A stretch of DNA of 38,197 nt from assembly GCA_022360315.1 (NCBI GenBank), contig JAKSDA010000448.1:1-38197 (forward strand). Direction: 5' to 3'. This stretch comes from Pseudomonadota bacterium. GTDB lineage: Bacteria; Myxococcota_A; Polyangia; Haliangiales; Haliangiaceae. The translations under genes were made by a program, and so were the position numbers. Within the stretch, counting starts at the first letter, position 1. Every line of letters begins with the position of its first letter. A model generated the notes under the pieces. That model was not told the DNA's origin. It made no database searches and saw only the letters and a list, made by a program, of their open reading frames with translations. This document shows positions 1-7,964 of the stretch, one piece after another.

Positions 1-126
1 ATCGACGATAGTCCCGAGATCATCGACGATAGTCCCGAGATCATCGACGATAGTCCCGAGATCATCGACGATAGTCCCGAGATCATCGACGATAGCCCCG
101 ATATCGTGGTAGATGATTCCGATATC
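1..126 (+). repeat. 21-bp in-frame tandem repeat array, truncated by the window edge
   Basis: Four identical 21-bp units (1-21, 22-42, 43-63, 64-84) are followed by a slightly changed fifth (85-105) and a degenerate sixth (106-126). Each encodes seven residues, IDDSPEI, drifting to IDDSPDI and VVDDSDI. The array is in frame with the TPR protein that continues to 2193, so it is coding and almost certainly extends left of the window. Confidence 0.93.
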
Positions 127-2193
127 GCCGTCGGCGAGGATTTTACCTCCGAGCTGACCCGAGAGACCGAGTACGAGACCACCATCGAGGGCGAGAAGTA
201 CTCGGATGAAATCGCCAAGATTCTAACCGATGCCGATGTCTACGTGCGCTACGGATTGCATCAAAAAGCCATCGAGCACCTCAGGCACATTTTTGATCTC
301 GACCCGGGCAATATCGAGGCCCGCGAACAACTCAAAGAGATTCTGCTGAATCAAGGCCGAGAGCAGGAGGCGATCGAAGAACTCATGCGGCTGGCCGAAC
401 TCACTGCCACTCGTGAGCCCATCCGTGCCGAGATCTATCTGCGCGAAATTCTGACCATTCACGGTACGTATCAGCCGGCGTTTCAGCTCGCCGAACGATT
501 TCGCCTCAGTCTCACCGGCAGCCACGAGATCGAGATTGTCGAGTCTTCCGACCGCGATGGGGTTGCTGACGGCGGAATAGCTCCGATCGAAGATGCGCTC
601 GATTTTGATGATATCCCCTATGGCACCGACGAACCGAGCGGCGTTGCCCTGGGTCAGGCCGGGCGCGCGGTGAATTCCGGACCGGAGCAATATCGTTTTT
701 TGCTCGACAATGGTGACAGTACAGATACCGAAGAACGACAGCCCGACCCTTCTGCCGTCACCATGGAGCTGAGCATGGACGAGGTCGAATCGGTTCTCGA
801 GATCGTGGGCGAAGGCAGCAACTCGCGGGATTACGATCAATCGTCGGTTGACGCCACGCCTGCAGCCGACGGCTCGTTTCCCTATGATCAGCCCACCCAG
901 TTTTCCGACCCACTACAATTTGGCGGTGGCGCTCAATTCCATCCCGGGCCGGAATTCGACCTGCCGCAGCCATTCGAGGAGCCGGTTTTCGACCCGGTCG
1001 ACGCTGCAGAATTTGACCGCGAGCGCGAATCTGCTGCGCGCGAGTTCAAGCAAAACCCCCAGCTCGGCTATGCGGCTCCTGCTCAGGTCGAGTTTTCGGC
1101 CAGCGACCTGGATGCCGAACCGGTCGCCGATATCGGCGATTACGCGGTTGATCTCGATGCCTCGACCGATAGGTCGGGCAGCCACAATTTTCTCATCTCC
1201 GACACCGAGTTGATCGAGACACCGCCGCACGAGCTGGTCCATCACGCAGGGGACGACAATATGCCCCATATTCGGCCCCAGGCCGATGACACCAAGAATC
1301 TGAGTATCGAAACAGTAGATACCGGGATCGATGTGCTCGATGAGCAAATCGTCGGCGCGCCGCGCCCCGGCGGGGACGCTAGCGGGCTCGAGGATGACCT
1401 CGATGAGGCGGATTTTTTCGTCTCGCAAAGACTCTACGACGAAGCCCGTGACATCCTCGGCGGTCTCTTGCACAAGTATCCCGAACATCCGCTGATCCTG
1501 GCCAAGCTGGAAGAAATCGACGAACTACAACAGGCCGCCGCCAATAGCGCGGTGCACGGGACCTACGGTTCGCAGGCGGGTCCGATGCCCAGTCCAATGC
1601 CCTCTTCGCTGCCCGCACTCGGCAGCGAATCAGCCGAGCCATTCGAGCCCGATTTTTTGGATTCGGGTGCATTGTCGGGCGATCTGAGCAACCCCAGGCT
1701 CACCGTGCTGCTCGAGAACCCGCCCGACGACGAAGATGCCGACACCCACTACGACCTCGGACTTGCCTACAAGGAGATGGGGTTATACGAGGATGCTGTA
1801 AAGGCGTTCAAAAAAGTCCTCCCGATACCGGGACGTGAGGTTCAATGCCGATTGATGATCGGCCTGTGTCTGCGGGAGCAGAGCAAACTATCCGAAGCAA
1901 TTCATCAGTTCAAGGCGGGCCTACACGCCCCCGAAATCGCCGAAGAGGAGCAACTGAGCCTCTATTACGAGATTGCAGTTTCCTACGAGCGTATTGAAGA
2001 CCCCAAGGAGGCCCTGTACTTCTACGAGCTCATCCAGAAGAGGAAACACGAATATCGCGATATTCCGACGCGGATTGCCGCGATCCGCCATGCCCTGGAA
2101 CAATCGAATTCGCAGGCGATATCCGACGACGCCGAGGCTGCCATCGACAGCCTGCTCGCCGAGACCGAAAACTCTGGACGCCGCAGCGGCTGA
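1..2193 (+). CDS. TPR-repeat protein with acidic N-terminal repeats (5' end missing)
   Basis: The frame is open from base 1, so the gene enters from the left; a GTG at 106 is only an internal codon of the repeat region. The visible 730 residues have three parts: acidic heptapeptide repeats; a helical TPR-like block (about nt 180-520, with DADVYVRYGLHQKAIEHL and a DPGN turn); a long Asp/Pro/Ser-rich linker (about nt 540-1400); and a C-terminal TPR block (about nt 1400-2110), including DADTHYDLGLAYKEMGLYED and YEIAVSYERIEDPKEALYFY. Such proteins act as protein-interaction scaffolds and are common in Myxococcota; some relatives work in motility or secretion. No signal peptide can be judged because the start is absent. 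The specific role is unknown. Confidence 0.85.
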   Translation: MDDSPEIIDDSPEIIDDSPEIIDDSPEIIDDSPDIVVDDSDIAVGEDFTSELTRETEYETTIEGEKYSDEIAKILTDADVYVRYGLHQKAIEHLRHIFDLDPGNIEAREQLKEILLNQGREQEAIEELMRLAELTATREPIRAEIYLREILTIHGTYQPAFQLAERFRLSLTGSHEIEIVESSDRDGVADGGIAPIEDALDFDDIPYGTDEPSGVALGQAGRAVNSGPEQYRFLLDNGDSTDTEERQPDPSAVTMELSMDEVESVLEIVGEGSNSRDYDQSSVDATPAADGSFPYDQPTQFSDPLQFGGGAQFHPGPEFDLPQPFEEPVFDPVDAAEFDRERESAAREFKQNPQLGYAAPAQVEFSASDLDAEPVADIGDYAVDLDASTDRSGSHNFLISDTELIETPPHELVHHAGDDNMPHIRPQADDTKNLSIETVDTGIDVLDEQIVGAPRPGGDASGLEDDLDEADFFVSQRLYDEARDILGGLLHKYPEHPLILAKLEEIDELQQAAANSAVHGTYGSQAGPMPSPMPSSLPALGSESAEPFEPDFLDSGALSGDLSNPRLTVLLENPPDDEDADTHYDLGLAYKEMGLYEDAVKAFKKVLPIPGREVQCRLMIGLCLREQSKLSEAIHQFKAGLHAPEIAEEEQLSLYYEIAVSYERIEDPKEALYFYELIQKRKHEYRDIPTRIAAIRHALEQSNSQAISDDAEAAIDSLLAETENSGRRSG

Positions 2194-2225
2194 TCAACAC
2201 TGATGGAACGGGGACGGCATCTGTG

Positions 2226-2861
2226 TCATGCCGCGATCACTTCGGCCGCACGCAGCACAGCCGCCGGGCGTCGTTTCACACCCAGTCTCTGATAGAGCCG
2301 GAACAGGCGCGATTTGATCGTTCCAACCCGTACACCCATGATCTGCGCAATTTCATCATTGCTCAGACCACGCCAGAGCAAAGCGAGAAGCTTGCCGTCC
2401 GAGATGGTGAGACCGAGGCCGCGCGCCAACTGGTCGGCGATGTGGCGTCCGGTGCTGGCCTGGGCCACGCGCAGTTCGAGCACGACAAGTCCATCGTGCT
2501 GAGCCAATGGCCGGGCCCTTATTCGGAGGACCAGCTCTTCGTGCTCCCAGCGTGCAATCTGCTGATCCACACGGCCGAGAAGTTCCCATATGGAGCTGAG
2601 GTGTGGCAGAGTCCAATCCGGCAAGTTGCCTTCTGGTGCTTCGAGCAGGGCACGCGCGCTGAGATTCATGTAGACCGCTCGTCTGGATTGGTCGACCACT
2701 ACGATTCCCACCTCTGCGTGATCGAGGACTGAAGAAAGGAAAGGTGGGAGTCGGGGACTGTCAGACGGCTCCTGATGGTGCCCAGGATCAACAGGCATCT
2801 GCTGGTCAGTATCCAGGTGAAACATTCCGGTTGTGCTCAACATGTCTACACCATTCTTCAC
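2226..2861 (-). CDS. PAS-like / LuxR-type HTH transcriptional regulator
   Basis: A 211-residue protein. The middle (about residues 40-140) reads like a PAS sensor fold (FLSSVLDHAEVGIVVVDQSRRAVYMN). The last 60 residues are a LuxR/GerE helix-turn-helix (LTISDGKLLALLWRGLSNDEIAQ followed by VGTIKSRLFRLYQRLGV). There is no receiver domain, so it probably responds to a ligand or cofactor in the PAS part or to a partner protein. The longest reading starts at a GTG (2861); an ATG at 2843 in the same frame is equally possible and neither has a strong ribosome binding site. It converges with the TPR gene, leaving 32 bases between stops. Targets are unknown. Confidence 0.8.
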   Translation of the reverse strand: MKNGVDMLSTTGMFHLDTDQQMPVDPGHHQEPSDSPRLPPFLSSVLDHAEVGIVVVDQSRRAVYMNLSARALLEAPEGNLPDWTLPHLSSIWELLGRVDQQIARWEHEELVLRIRARPLAQHDGLVVLELRVAQASTGRHIADQLARGLGLTISDGKLLALLWRGLSNDEIAQIMGVRVGTIKSRLFRLYQRLGVKRRPAAVLRAAEVIAA

Positions 2862-3369
2862 GTTTCATGCCTGTTTAGTGAACCCAGGTCTATCGGGTAT
2901 TTATTGATTTGCCACGCTGTTCGCAACCGATCTATTTGGTGTTCGAAAGCGATCACAATTATGAATTACAGATGGTTAGCGCACAAAAAGACCACAAGCA
3001 AACTGACCGGCGAATCGAACGTTCAACTGGGTGATCTGTGCCCCGAGTAGCTCGGGTTGACAGGCGTCCGATCGAGCGTAGAGGCGAGTAGACAAAACGC
3101 ACTCGCACTAAAAGCTCGATTCGATTGGACCGACAATCCGATCCCTGCCTAGCAACGACCGTAGCGGGTATGGGATACCATCGAGCACCTCGGCCCGCGG
3201 TTCACCCGCTGCTTCGGCTATCTGCTCGCGAGTGTGCAGAGTGGGTAGGCGGCACCCCGATCACCTTCCGATCGATGTTCACCAAGTCACTGATGTTACG
3301 AATCTAACGTTTAGGGCATGAATTTTGCAGAATGGCAGGAGCGAATTCAACGATCGCGGAGAACAATTC
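2862..3369. other. Intergenic region between divergent genes, no gene recognised
   Basis: About 500 bases, more AT-rich around 2870-3000 than the flanks, separating the LuxR-type regulator (minus) from the lipoprotein gene (plus). It presumably holds both promoters. Short open frames here show no recognisable protein features. I could not identify a convincing -35/-10 pair or an RNA gene. Confidence 0.5.
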
Positions 3370-4167
3370 ATGAGATGGCTGCACACGGTCCTATGTCTGA
3401 CCTTGATCCAGGCGGGCTGCGGTGAGGTGTCCGAGGGACAAACTACGGATGGGGAACAAGCCTGCCCGGCGCCGTCCGTCCAATGTGGCGACCGCTGCAT
3501 CGATCCGGCTCGGGATGCCAAGTTCTGTGGGGCAGTCGCTGATTGTGAGGGTTTGAATGCTGGCACTCAATGCGCGGCCGAGGCAGTTTGTTCAGCAGGT
3601 AGGTGCGTGGATTTGACACCAGCCGACCTGCTCGAATGCCAGAACTGCAGCTTCGAATCGGGCCTCATAGGATGGACCACATGGGATACGCAAGATCCGT
3701 ACTATCCGCTTGCCGTGGGGGGAATTGGAGTAAATCCCGAAGGTCGGTTTTTTCCCAGTCAGCCCAGCGATGGTGCGCTTGCCTTGCTGACTGGATTTGA
3801 CGGAAGCATTCCGGGTCTGATCAGTGCGGGCCGGATCGTTCTACTTCCGGCGGCCGGATCGGCGATCATGACGTTCGACTATCGAGCCGGCTGGGATCTG
3901 ATGGGTTATGGTGCATCGCTCGACCGTGCGTTCATGGTCGCCATCTCTGATCCTCCGAGCCAGGAGGTCATTGGGCTTGAAACGATTCTCATCGTCGCAG
4001 CGGGGTCGCGCCTTCCCGACACTGGATTAAGGCAAGGCGTCATCGATTTGACCCGATTTGCTGGCAAGTCGATTCTCATCGAGTTCTTGTGGGATGTGCC
4101 TGAAGGAATGACTGGCCCGGCATTTTTCCAGCTCGACAACATCGAGATCCGAATTCAAAACGTTTGA
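3370..4167 (+). CDS. Cys-rich secreted lipoprotein with a C-terminal beta-sandwich-like domain
   Basis: 265 residues. The ATG at 3370 is favoured because GGAGA lies seven bases upstream and the product then opens with a short type II signal peptide (MRWLHTVLCLTLIQAGC). The lipobox is imperfect, with Gln at -3 before Ala-Gly-Cys17. A Cys-rich segment follows (CGDRCIDPARDAKFCGA and later C residues), the disulfide-rich module common in surface lipoproteins of Nannocystis/Haliangium-like bacteria. The rest (from NCSFESGLIGWTTWD on) looks like a jelly-roll carbohydrate- or surface-binding domain. Likely exported and lipid-anchored; ligand unknown. Confidence 0.8.
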   Translation: MRWLHTVLCLTLIQAGCGEVSEGQTTDGEQACPAPSVQCGDRCIDPARDAKFCGAVADCEGLNAGTQCAAEAVCSAGRCVDLTPADLLECQNCSFESGLIGWTTWDTQDPYYPLAVGGIGVNPEGRFFPSQPSDGALALLTGFDGSIPGLISAGRIVLLPAAGSAIMTFDYRAGWDLMGYGASLDRAFMVAISDPPSQEVIGLETILIVAAGSRLPDTGLRQGVIDLTRFAGKSILIEFLWDVPEGMTGPAFFQLDNIEIRIQNV

Positions 4168-4222
4168 GGATTGCGGCGAGGCTTCTCCTTGCCACCAACA
4201 ACTTCGAGTTTTTCGATTCGGA

Positions 4223-4876
4223 TTACGGGGGGCACACAGCGCCGTCGTCGATCCAGGCCTGGATCAAGTCTCTGAAGACGGTCTGGGTTCCGGGTGCCGG
4301 TTGTCGATCTCGGCCCGGGGACCAGGCCCAGGTGACCAGTGGGTCTTCGCCGGCGTGGTGAATCAGGTCTTGCAATGTTCGATCGCCGTTGCGGGCCGGA
4401 TCCTTGACCTGATCGCAGATTTCGCCGATCGATTTGCCCTGCCAGGTCATCTCGGTGGGGGCCAGATGCCAGTTGGGGGCTCCGGGAACGCCGGCCGGAT
4501 CGAAGTTTTCGTCGGTATGGCACGTCGCACAGCGCATGCCCGGAGCGCCAAATCCGTCTGCGCCGCGGCGAGCCCACGGTTGGTGAGGATGACTGTCGTC
4601 GCCCTGGAGGGGGCGATCTCCTTCGGCGTGGCAGTTGACGCAGCGCGGGTGGGTAAACACCTTGCCTGCCTCGGTGAATACGGCCGCCGAGCGCTCAGCC
4701 GGATCGGCGATCGAGGCAAACGCTTCGGGTGGGAGCAACTCGTCGGCTGCAGCAGCGCCTCGCTCCTGGCGATTTTCTCGGCCTGATGCCGAACCGATGG
4801 CCAAGGCGATCGCAATCACCAGTGCCAGGACTGTAAAGGCCGCAAAGCTGCTACGAAAGGCGATTTTTGCTGTCAT
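4223..4876 (-). CDS. Dihaem c-type cytochrome, electron acceptor for the adjacent Mo hydroxylase
   Basis: 217 residues with an N-terminal hydrophobic export/anchor segment (about residues 8-30) and two haem c motifs, CVNCH (79-83) and CATCH (116-120). It is the last gene of a three-gene operon: its ATG overlaps the TGA of the upstream Mo-subunit gene (ATGA at 4873-4876). In isoquinoline 1-oxidoreductase/aldehyde-dehydrogenase-type periplasmic Mo hydroxylases, a cytochrome c subunit takes electrons from the 2Fe-2S subunit and passes them to the respiratory chain. That role fits, but this cytochrome is short and sequence-divergent from the three-haem subunits of such enzymes. Confidence 0.85.
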   Translation of the reverse strand: MTAKIAFRSSFAAFTVLALVIAIALAIGSASGRENRQERGAAAADELLPPEAFASIADPAERSAAVFTEAGKVFTHPRCVNCHAEGDRPLQGDDSHPHQPWARRGADGFGAPGMRCATCHTDENFDPAGVPGAPNWHLAPTEMTWQGKSIGEICDQVKDPARNGDRTLQDLIHHAGEDPLVTWAWSPGRDRQPAPGTQTVFRDLIQAWIDDGAVCPP

Positions 4877-7095
4877 TGTTTGACCTCGCTGGGATTGACT
4901 GCATCGGCTCCATTGGGCAGCAGCGGCAGCCGCCGAATCGGTTGGCCGGTGAGCTGTCGATAGGCATTGGTCACCGCCGGTGCGATCGGTGGCAGTCCCG
5001 GTTCACCCACCCCGGTGGGCGCCTGGGCAGATTGCACGATGTGGACCTCGATCTGCGGCATCTCGTGGATGCGCAGAGGCCAGTAGTCGTGAAAGTTGGA
5101 CTGCACCACCCGGCCGCCGTCGACATCGAGCTGGTTGTGCAGAGCGGCGCCGAGCCCGTAGCCAATGCCACCTTCCATTTGCGCGCGGATATTGTCCGGG
5201 TTGATGGCAATGCCGCAGTCCACCGCACAGACGACCCGTTCCACCACGGGCGCGTTGCCCGCGCCCAGGCTGACTTCGGCCACCTGGGCCACGTAGCTGC
5301 CAAACGACTCGTGAACCGCAATGCCCCGCGCTTTGCCCTGGGGCAGCGGCGAATTCCAATTTGATTTTTCTGCGGCCAAGTCGAGGACGGCGAGCAGACG
5401 AGGATGGCCGGCGAGAAGGGAGCGCCGCAATTGCAGGGGATCTTTGCCCGCGGCAGCGGCGAGCTCGTCGAAAAACGCTTCGACGACAAACGCATTGTGG
5501 CTGTGACCGACCGAGCGCCACCACAGCACCGGGATCCCGACTGGCACGGTATGCACATCGACAGTCAGATTGGGGATGGCATAGGCGAGCGTGGCGGCAC
5601 CTTCTGCAGTGGTGGTATCGGGACCGCCCGGGTCGAGTATACCGCCGGCCGTGATCGACTGACCCACGATGCGATGCTGCCAGCCCACGATGTTGCCGTC
5701 GCTGTCCAGGCCGGCGCGTATCCGATGCAGATACATGGGCCGGTACTTGCCACCGCGAATATCGTCCTGTCGGGTCCATATCAGCTTGATCGGCCTTTCG
5801 CTGGCCATGGCCTTGGCGATAGAGGCGGCCTCTGTGGCGACGTCGGCGTCGAAGGTCGCACGCCGGCCAAAGCTGCCGCCGGCCAGGAGTGTATTGATCT
5901 TGACCTTATCCATGGGCAGGTCGAGTACCTGTGCCACGGCCCAGTGATCGACAGTCGGAGCTTGCGAACCGGCCCATACTTCACATTCGCCATTGTCTAC
6001 TCGGATCACGCAGTCGAGTGGTTCCATGGGCGCATGGGCGAGGAACGGCAGCACGAATTCGGCCTCGACAACCCGGTCTGCGGCCGCAATGGCGGTTTCT
6101 GCGTCGCCTTCCTGGCGGGCCAGCTCGCCGGGCTGGCCCGCCAATTGTCGGTAACTGGCCAATAAGTCGGCTGTTCCGCGGGTCTCTGCACCACTGTCGT
6201 CCCACTCGATGGACAGTGCCCGTCGGGCCGTGCGAGCCGGCCAGAACCCTTCGGCGACGACTGCCACGCCGGCGGGGATCTCAACCACGTCGACCACGCC
6301 AGGGACTCGCAGAGCGGCTGCTTTATTCACACTGGCGACTTTGCCACCAAACCGCGGTGGCCGGGCGATGACTGCCGTGAGCATGTCGGGCAAATAAACG
6401 TCCATGGTGTACTGAGCCGTGCCGTTGCTCTTGGCTCTTACATCGACCCGGGGCACCTGGGTGCCGATGAGAGCGAAGTCTTTTGGATCCTTGAGCTCGA
6501 CCTCTTTGGGTAACTCCATGGCTGCGGCGAGCCCGGCGAGCTGGCCATAGGTAGCGGACTGCCCTGACCCGCCGTGGCTCACAACGCCTCGTTCTGCCAC
6601 AAGAGCACTGGCCGATACCCCCCACTCTTGCGCCGCGGCCGCGAGCAGCATGGCTCTGGCTGTCGCGCCAGCCTCGCGCAATTGCTGCCACGAATTGGCC
6701 ATGGCCGTGCTGCCCCCGGTGCTCTGTATGGGACCGATCCCGGGCACCTCCGGAAAGTATAAATTGCGGTACCGAGTCGCGTCAGATGGCGCGGCGTCGA
6801 CCCGGACCATATCCCAGTCCGCGTCGAGCTCTTCAGCCAGGATCGTGGCCAATCCGGTATACGTGCCCTGGCCAAACTCGATGTGCTTGGAATACACGGT
6901 GACTGTGCCGTCCGGGGCAATACGGACGAACGCATTGGGGGAAAACTCCTCGCCTGGACTGTCGGGCCCTTGGCCGGGTGAATCCGACGAGCAGCTCAGG
7001 TTGAAGCCGATCAGAAGCCCGGCCCCGGCAGCTGCACTGCCCTGCAGAAACTGCCGCCGGGAGGGCCGAAATTTTGCTCTCAAACGGGTCATCAC
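4873..7095 (-). CDS. Molybdopterin-binding large subunit, xanthine dehydrogenase family (isoquinoline 1-oxidoreductase beta-like), TAT-exported
   Basis: 740 residues. A twin-arginine signal (SRRQFLQGSAAAGAGLLIGF, then Cys) shows export of the folded, cofactor-loaded protein. Family landmarks are GGSFGRRATFDADVATEA (Mo-cofactor binding loop), the VCAVDCGIAINPDNIRAQ segment, and GVGEPGLPPIAPAVTNA, which holds the catalytic Glu of Mo hydroxylases. It hydroxylates an aldehyde or N-heteroaromatic carbon using water; the substrate cannot be read from sequence. The start overlaps the stop of the 2Fe-2S subunit gene (ATGA, 7092-7095), and its own stop overlaps the cytochrome start, so the three are translationally coupled. 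No FAD subunit is present, which fits the cytochrome-linked subclass. Confidence 0.92.
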   Translation of the reverse strand: MMTRLRAKFRPSRRQFLQGSAAAGAGLLIGFNLSCSSDSPGQGPDSPGEEFSPNAFVRIAPDGTVTVYSKHIEFGQGTYTGLATILAEELDADWDMVRVDAAPSDATRYRNLYFPEVPGIGPIQSTGGSTAMANSWQQLREAGATARAMLLAAAAQEWGVSASALVAERGVVSHGGSGQSATYGQLAGLAAAMELPKEVELKDPKDFALIGTQVPRVDVRAKSNGTAQYTMDVYLPDMLTAVIARPPRFGGKVASVNKAAALRVPGVVDVVEIPAGVAVVAEGFWPARTARRALSIEWDDSGAETRGTADLLASYRQLAGQPGELARQEGDAETAIAAADRVVEAEFVLPFLAHAPMEPLDCVIRVDNGECEVWAGSQAPTVDHWAVAQVLDLPMDKVKINTLLAGGSFGRRATFDADVATEAASIAKAMASERPIKLIWTRQDDIRGGKYRPMYLHRIRAGLDSDGNIVGWQHRIVGQSITAGGILDPGGPDTTTAEGAATLAYAIPNLTVDVHTVPVGIPVLWWRSVGHSHNAFVVEAFFDELAAAAGKDPLQLRRSLLAGHPRLLAVLDLAAEKSNWNSPLPQGKARGIAVHESFGSYVAQVAEVSLGAGNAPVVERVVCAVDCGIAINPDNIRAQMEGGIGYGLGAALHNQLDVDGGRVVQSNFHDYWPLRIHEMPQIEVHIVQSAQAPTGVGEPGLPPIAPAVTNAYRQLTGQPIRRLPLLPNGADAVNPSEVKQ

Positions 7096-7556
7096 TTACC
7101 TTCGATGGAAGAAGATGCGTCATGGATGGCTTTGCGAATGCGGACATACGTGGCGCAACGACAGGCGTTGCCGGTCATGGCGCTGTCGATATCGCTGTCG
7201 GTCGGTCTGGGTATCTCGCGCAAGAGCGCGATGGCGGTCATGATCTGTCCCGATTGGCAGTAGCCACACTGGGGTACCTGTAGCTCTTGCCACGAATTCT
7301 GCACCGCCTCGGCAACCGAACCCGAAACTCCCTCGATGGTTTCGACGTTGCGTTGTTTGACCGCCTTGACCGGAATGGCGCAGGAACGCGCTGGCTCGCC
7401 GTCCAGGTGCACCGTGCATGCGCCGCATTGAGCAACCCCACAGCCGAACTTAGTGCCGGTGAGTCGCAGTTCGTCGCGCAGAACCCAGAGGAGTGGGGTA
7501 TTCGACGCGACATCGATCTGGCGAGGTGTTCCGTTGACATGGAGGATAAACTTCAT
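7092..7556 (-). CDS. 2Fe-2S small subunit of Mo hydroxylase (isoquinoline 1-oxidoreductase alpha-like)
   Basis: 154 residues. Two iron-sulfur cluster regions are clear: the plant-type ferredoxin loop FGCGVAQCGACTVHLDGEPARSC and the C-terminal CGYCQSGQIM ... GNACRCATY. The ATG at 7556 (MKFILHVNG) is chosen because it opens the ferredoxin fold directly; the longer reading would add 45 residues without family features. It carries electrons from the Mo centre to the cytochrome and is the first gene of the operon. It has no signal peptide, as usual for this subunit, which is probably co-exported with the TAT-bearing large subunit. Confidence 0.92.
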   Translation of the reverse strand: MKFILHVNGTPRQIDVASNTPLLWVLRDELRLTGTKFGCGVAQCGACTVHLDGEPARSCAIPVKAVKQRNVETIEGVSGSVAEAVQNSWQELQVPQCGYCQSGQIMTAIALLREIPRPTDSDIDSAMTGNACRCATYVRIRKAIHDASSSIEGK

Positions 7557-7964
7557 GGTGTATTTCCGTGCAATGAAAAAAAGCCGTGCTGCACCATCCC
7601 ATGAGGGATAGCCATGGCTGGTGCGGCCGGCAACGTTGCCCTCGACGCGCTGGATCGACCCTACTGGGCACTTACTTGCGGGTCGCAGCACTAAGTTAGC
7701 GTGCCAGGCGTTGAGCGACCCTCGCAGAACACGACAAACCGCCAGCGAAACGCGCCAACCATATGGCGCGTCGACTGCGGCTACGATTTATTGTTCCAGG
7801 GTGCTACTCCTGTCCCAGCCGTTACCATTATCGGACAAAGCCCTCCGGCGGACTCCCGCCGGGCGCCCTATGTGGCCCAAATCGGCTGATCGCCGCTCTC
7901 GGCCGGGGCACGCAGATTCGGGAAAAACGTTTTTTCCGAATGCTGCTAGCCCCCGCTTCAGTGC
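7557..7964. other. Intergenic region upstream of the Mo hydroxylase operon
   Basis: About 400 bases between two minus-strand genes. Its right part should hold the end of the hpt-operon transcript (see the hairpin at 7845-7862) and its left part the promoter of the Mo hydroxylase operon. Open frames here are short and lack recognisable features. No promoter motif was convincing. Confidence 0.5.
7845..7862 (-). terminator. Possible terminator hairpin of the hpt operon
   Basis: A perfect 7-bp inverted repeat, CCGGCGG / CCGCCGG, with the 4-base loop ACTC lies about 100 bases beyond the stop of the upstream minus-strand gene. On the minus strand it is followed by AGGGCTTTG, a weak T run, so termination efficiency is uncertain. 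Confidence 0.4.

Noticed and set aside
2775..3050. 91-codon plus-strand frame near the LuxR-type regulator
   Set aside because: It overlaps the start of the regulator antisense and shows no protein-family features.
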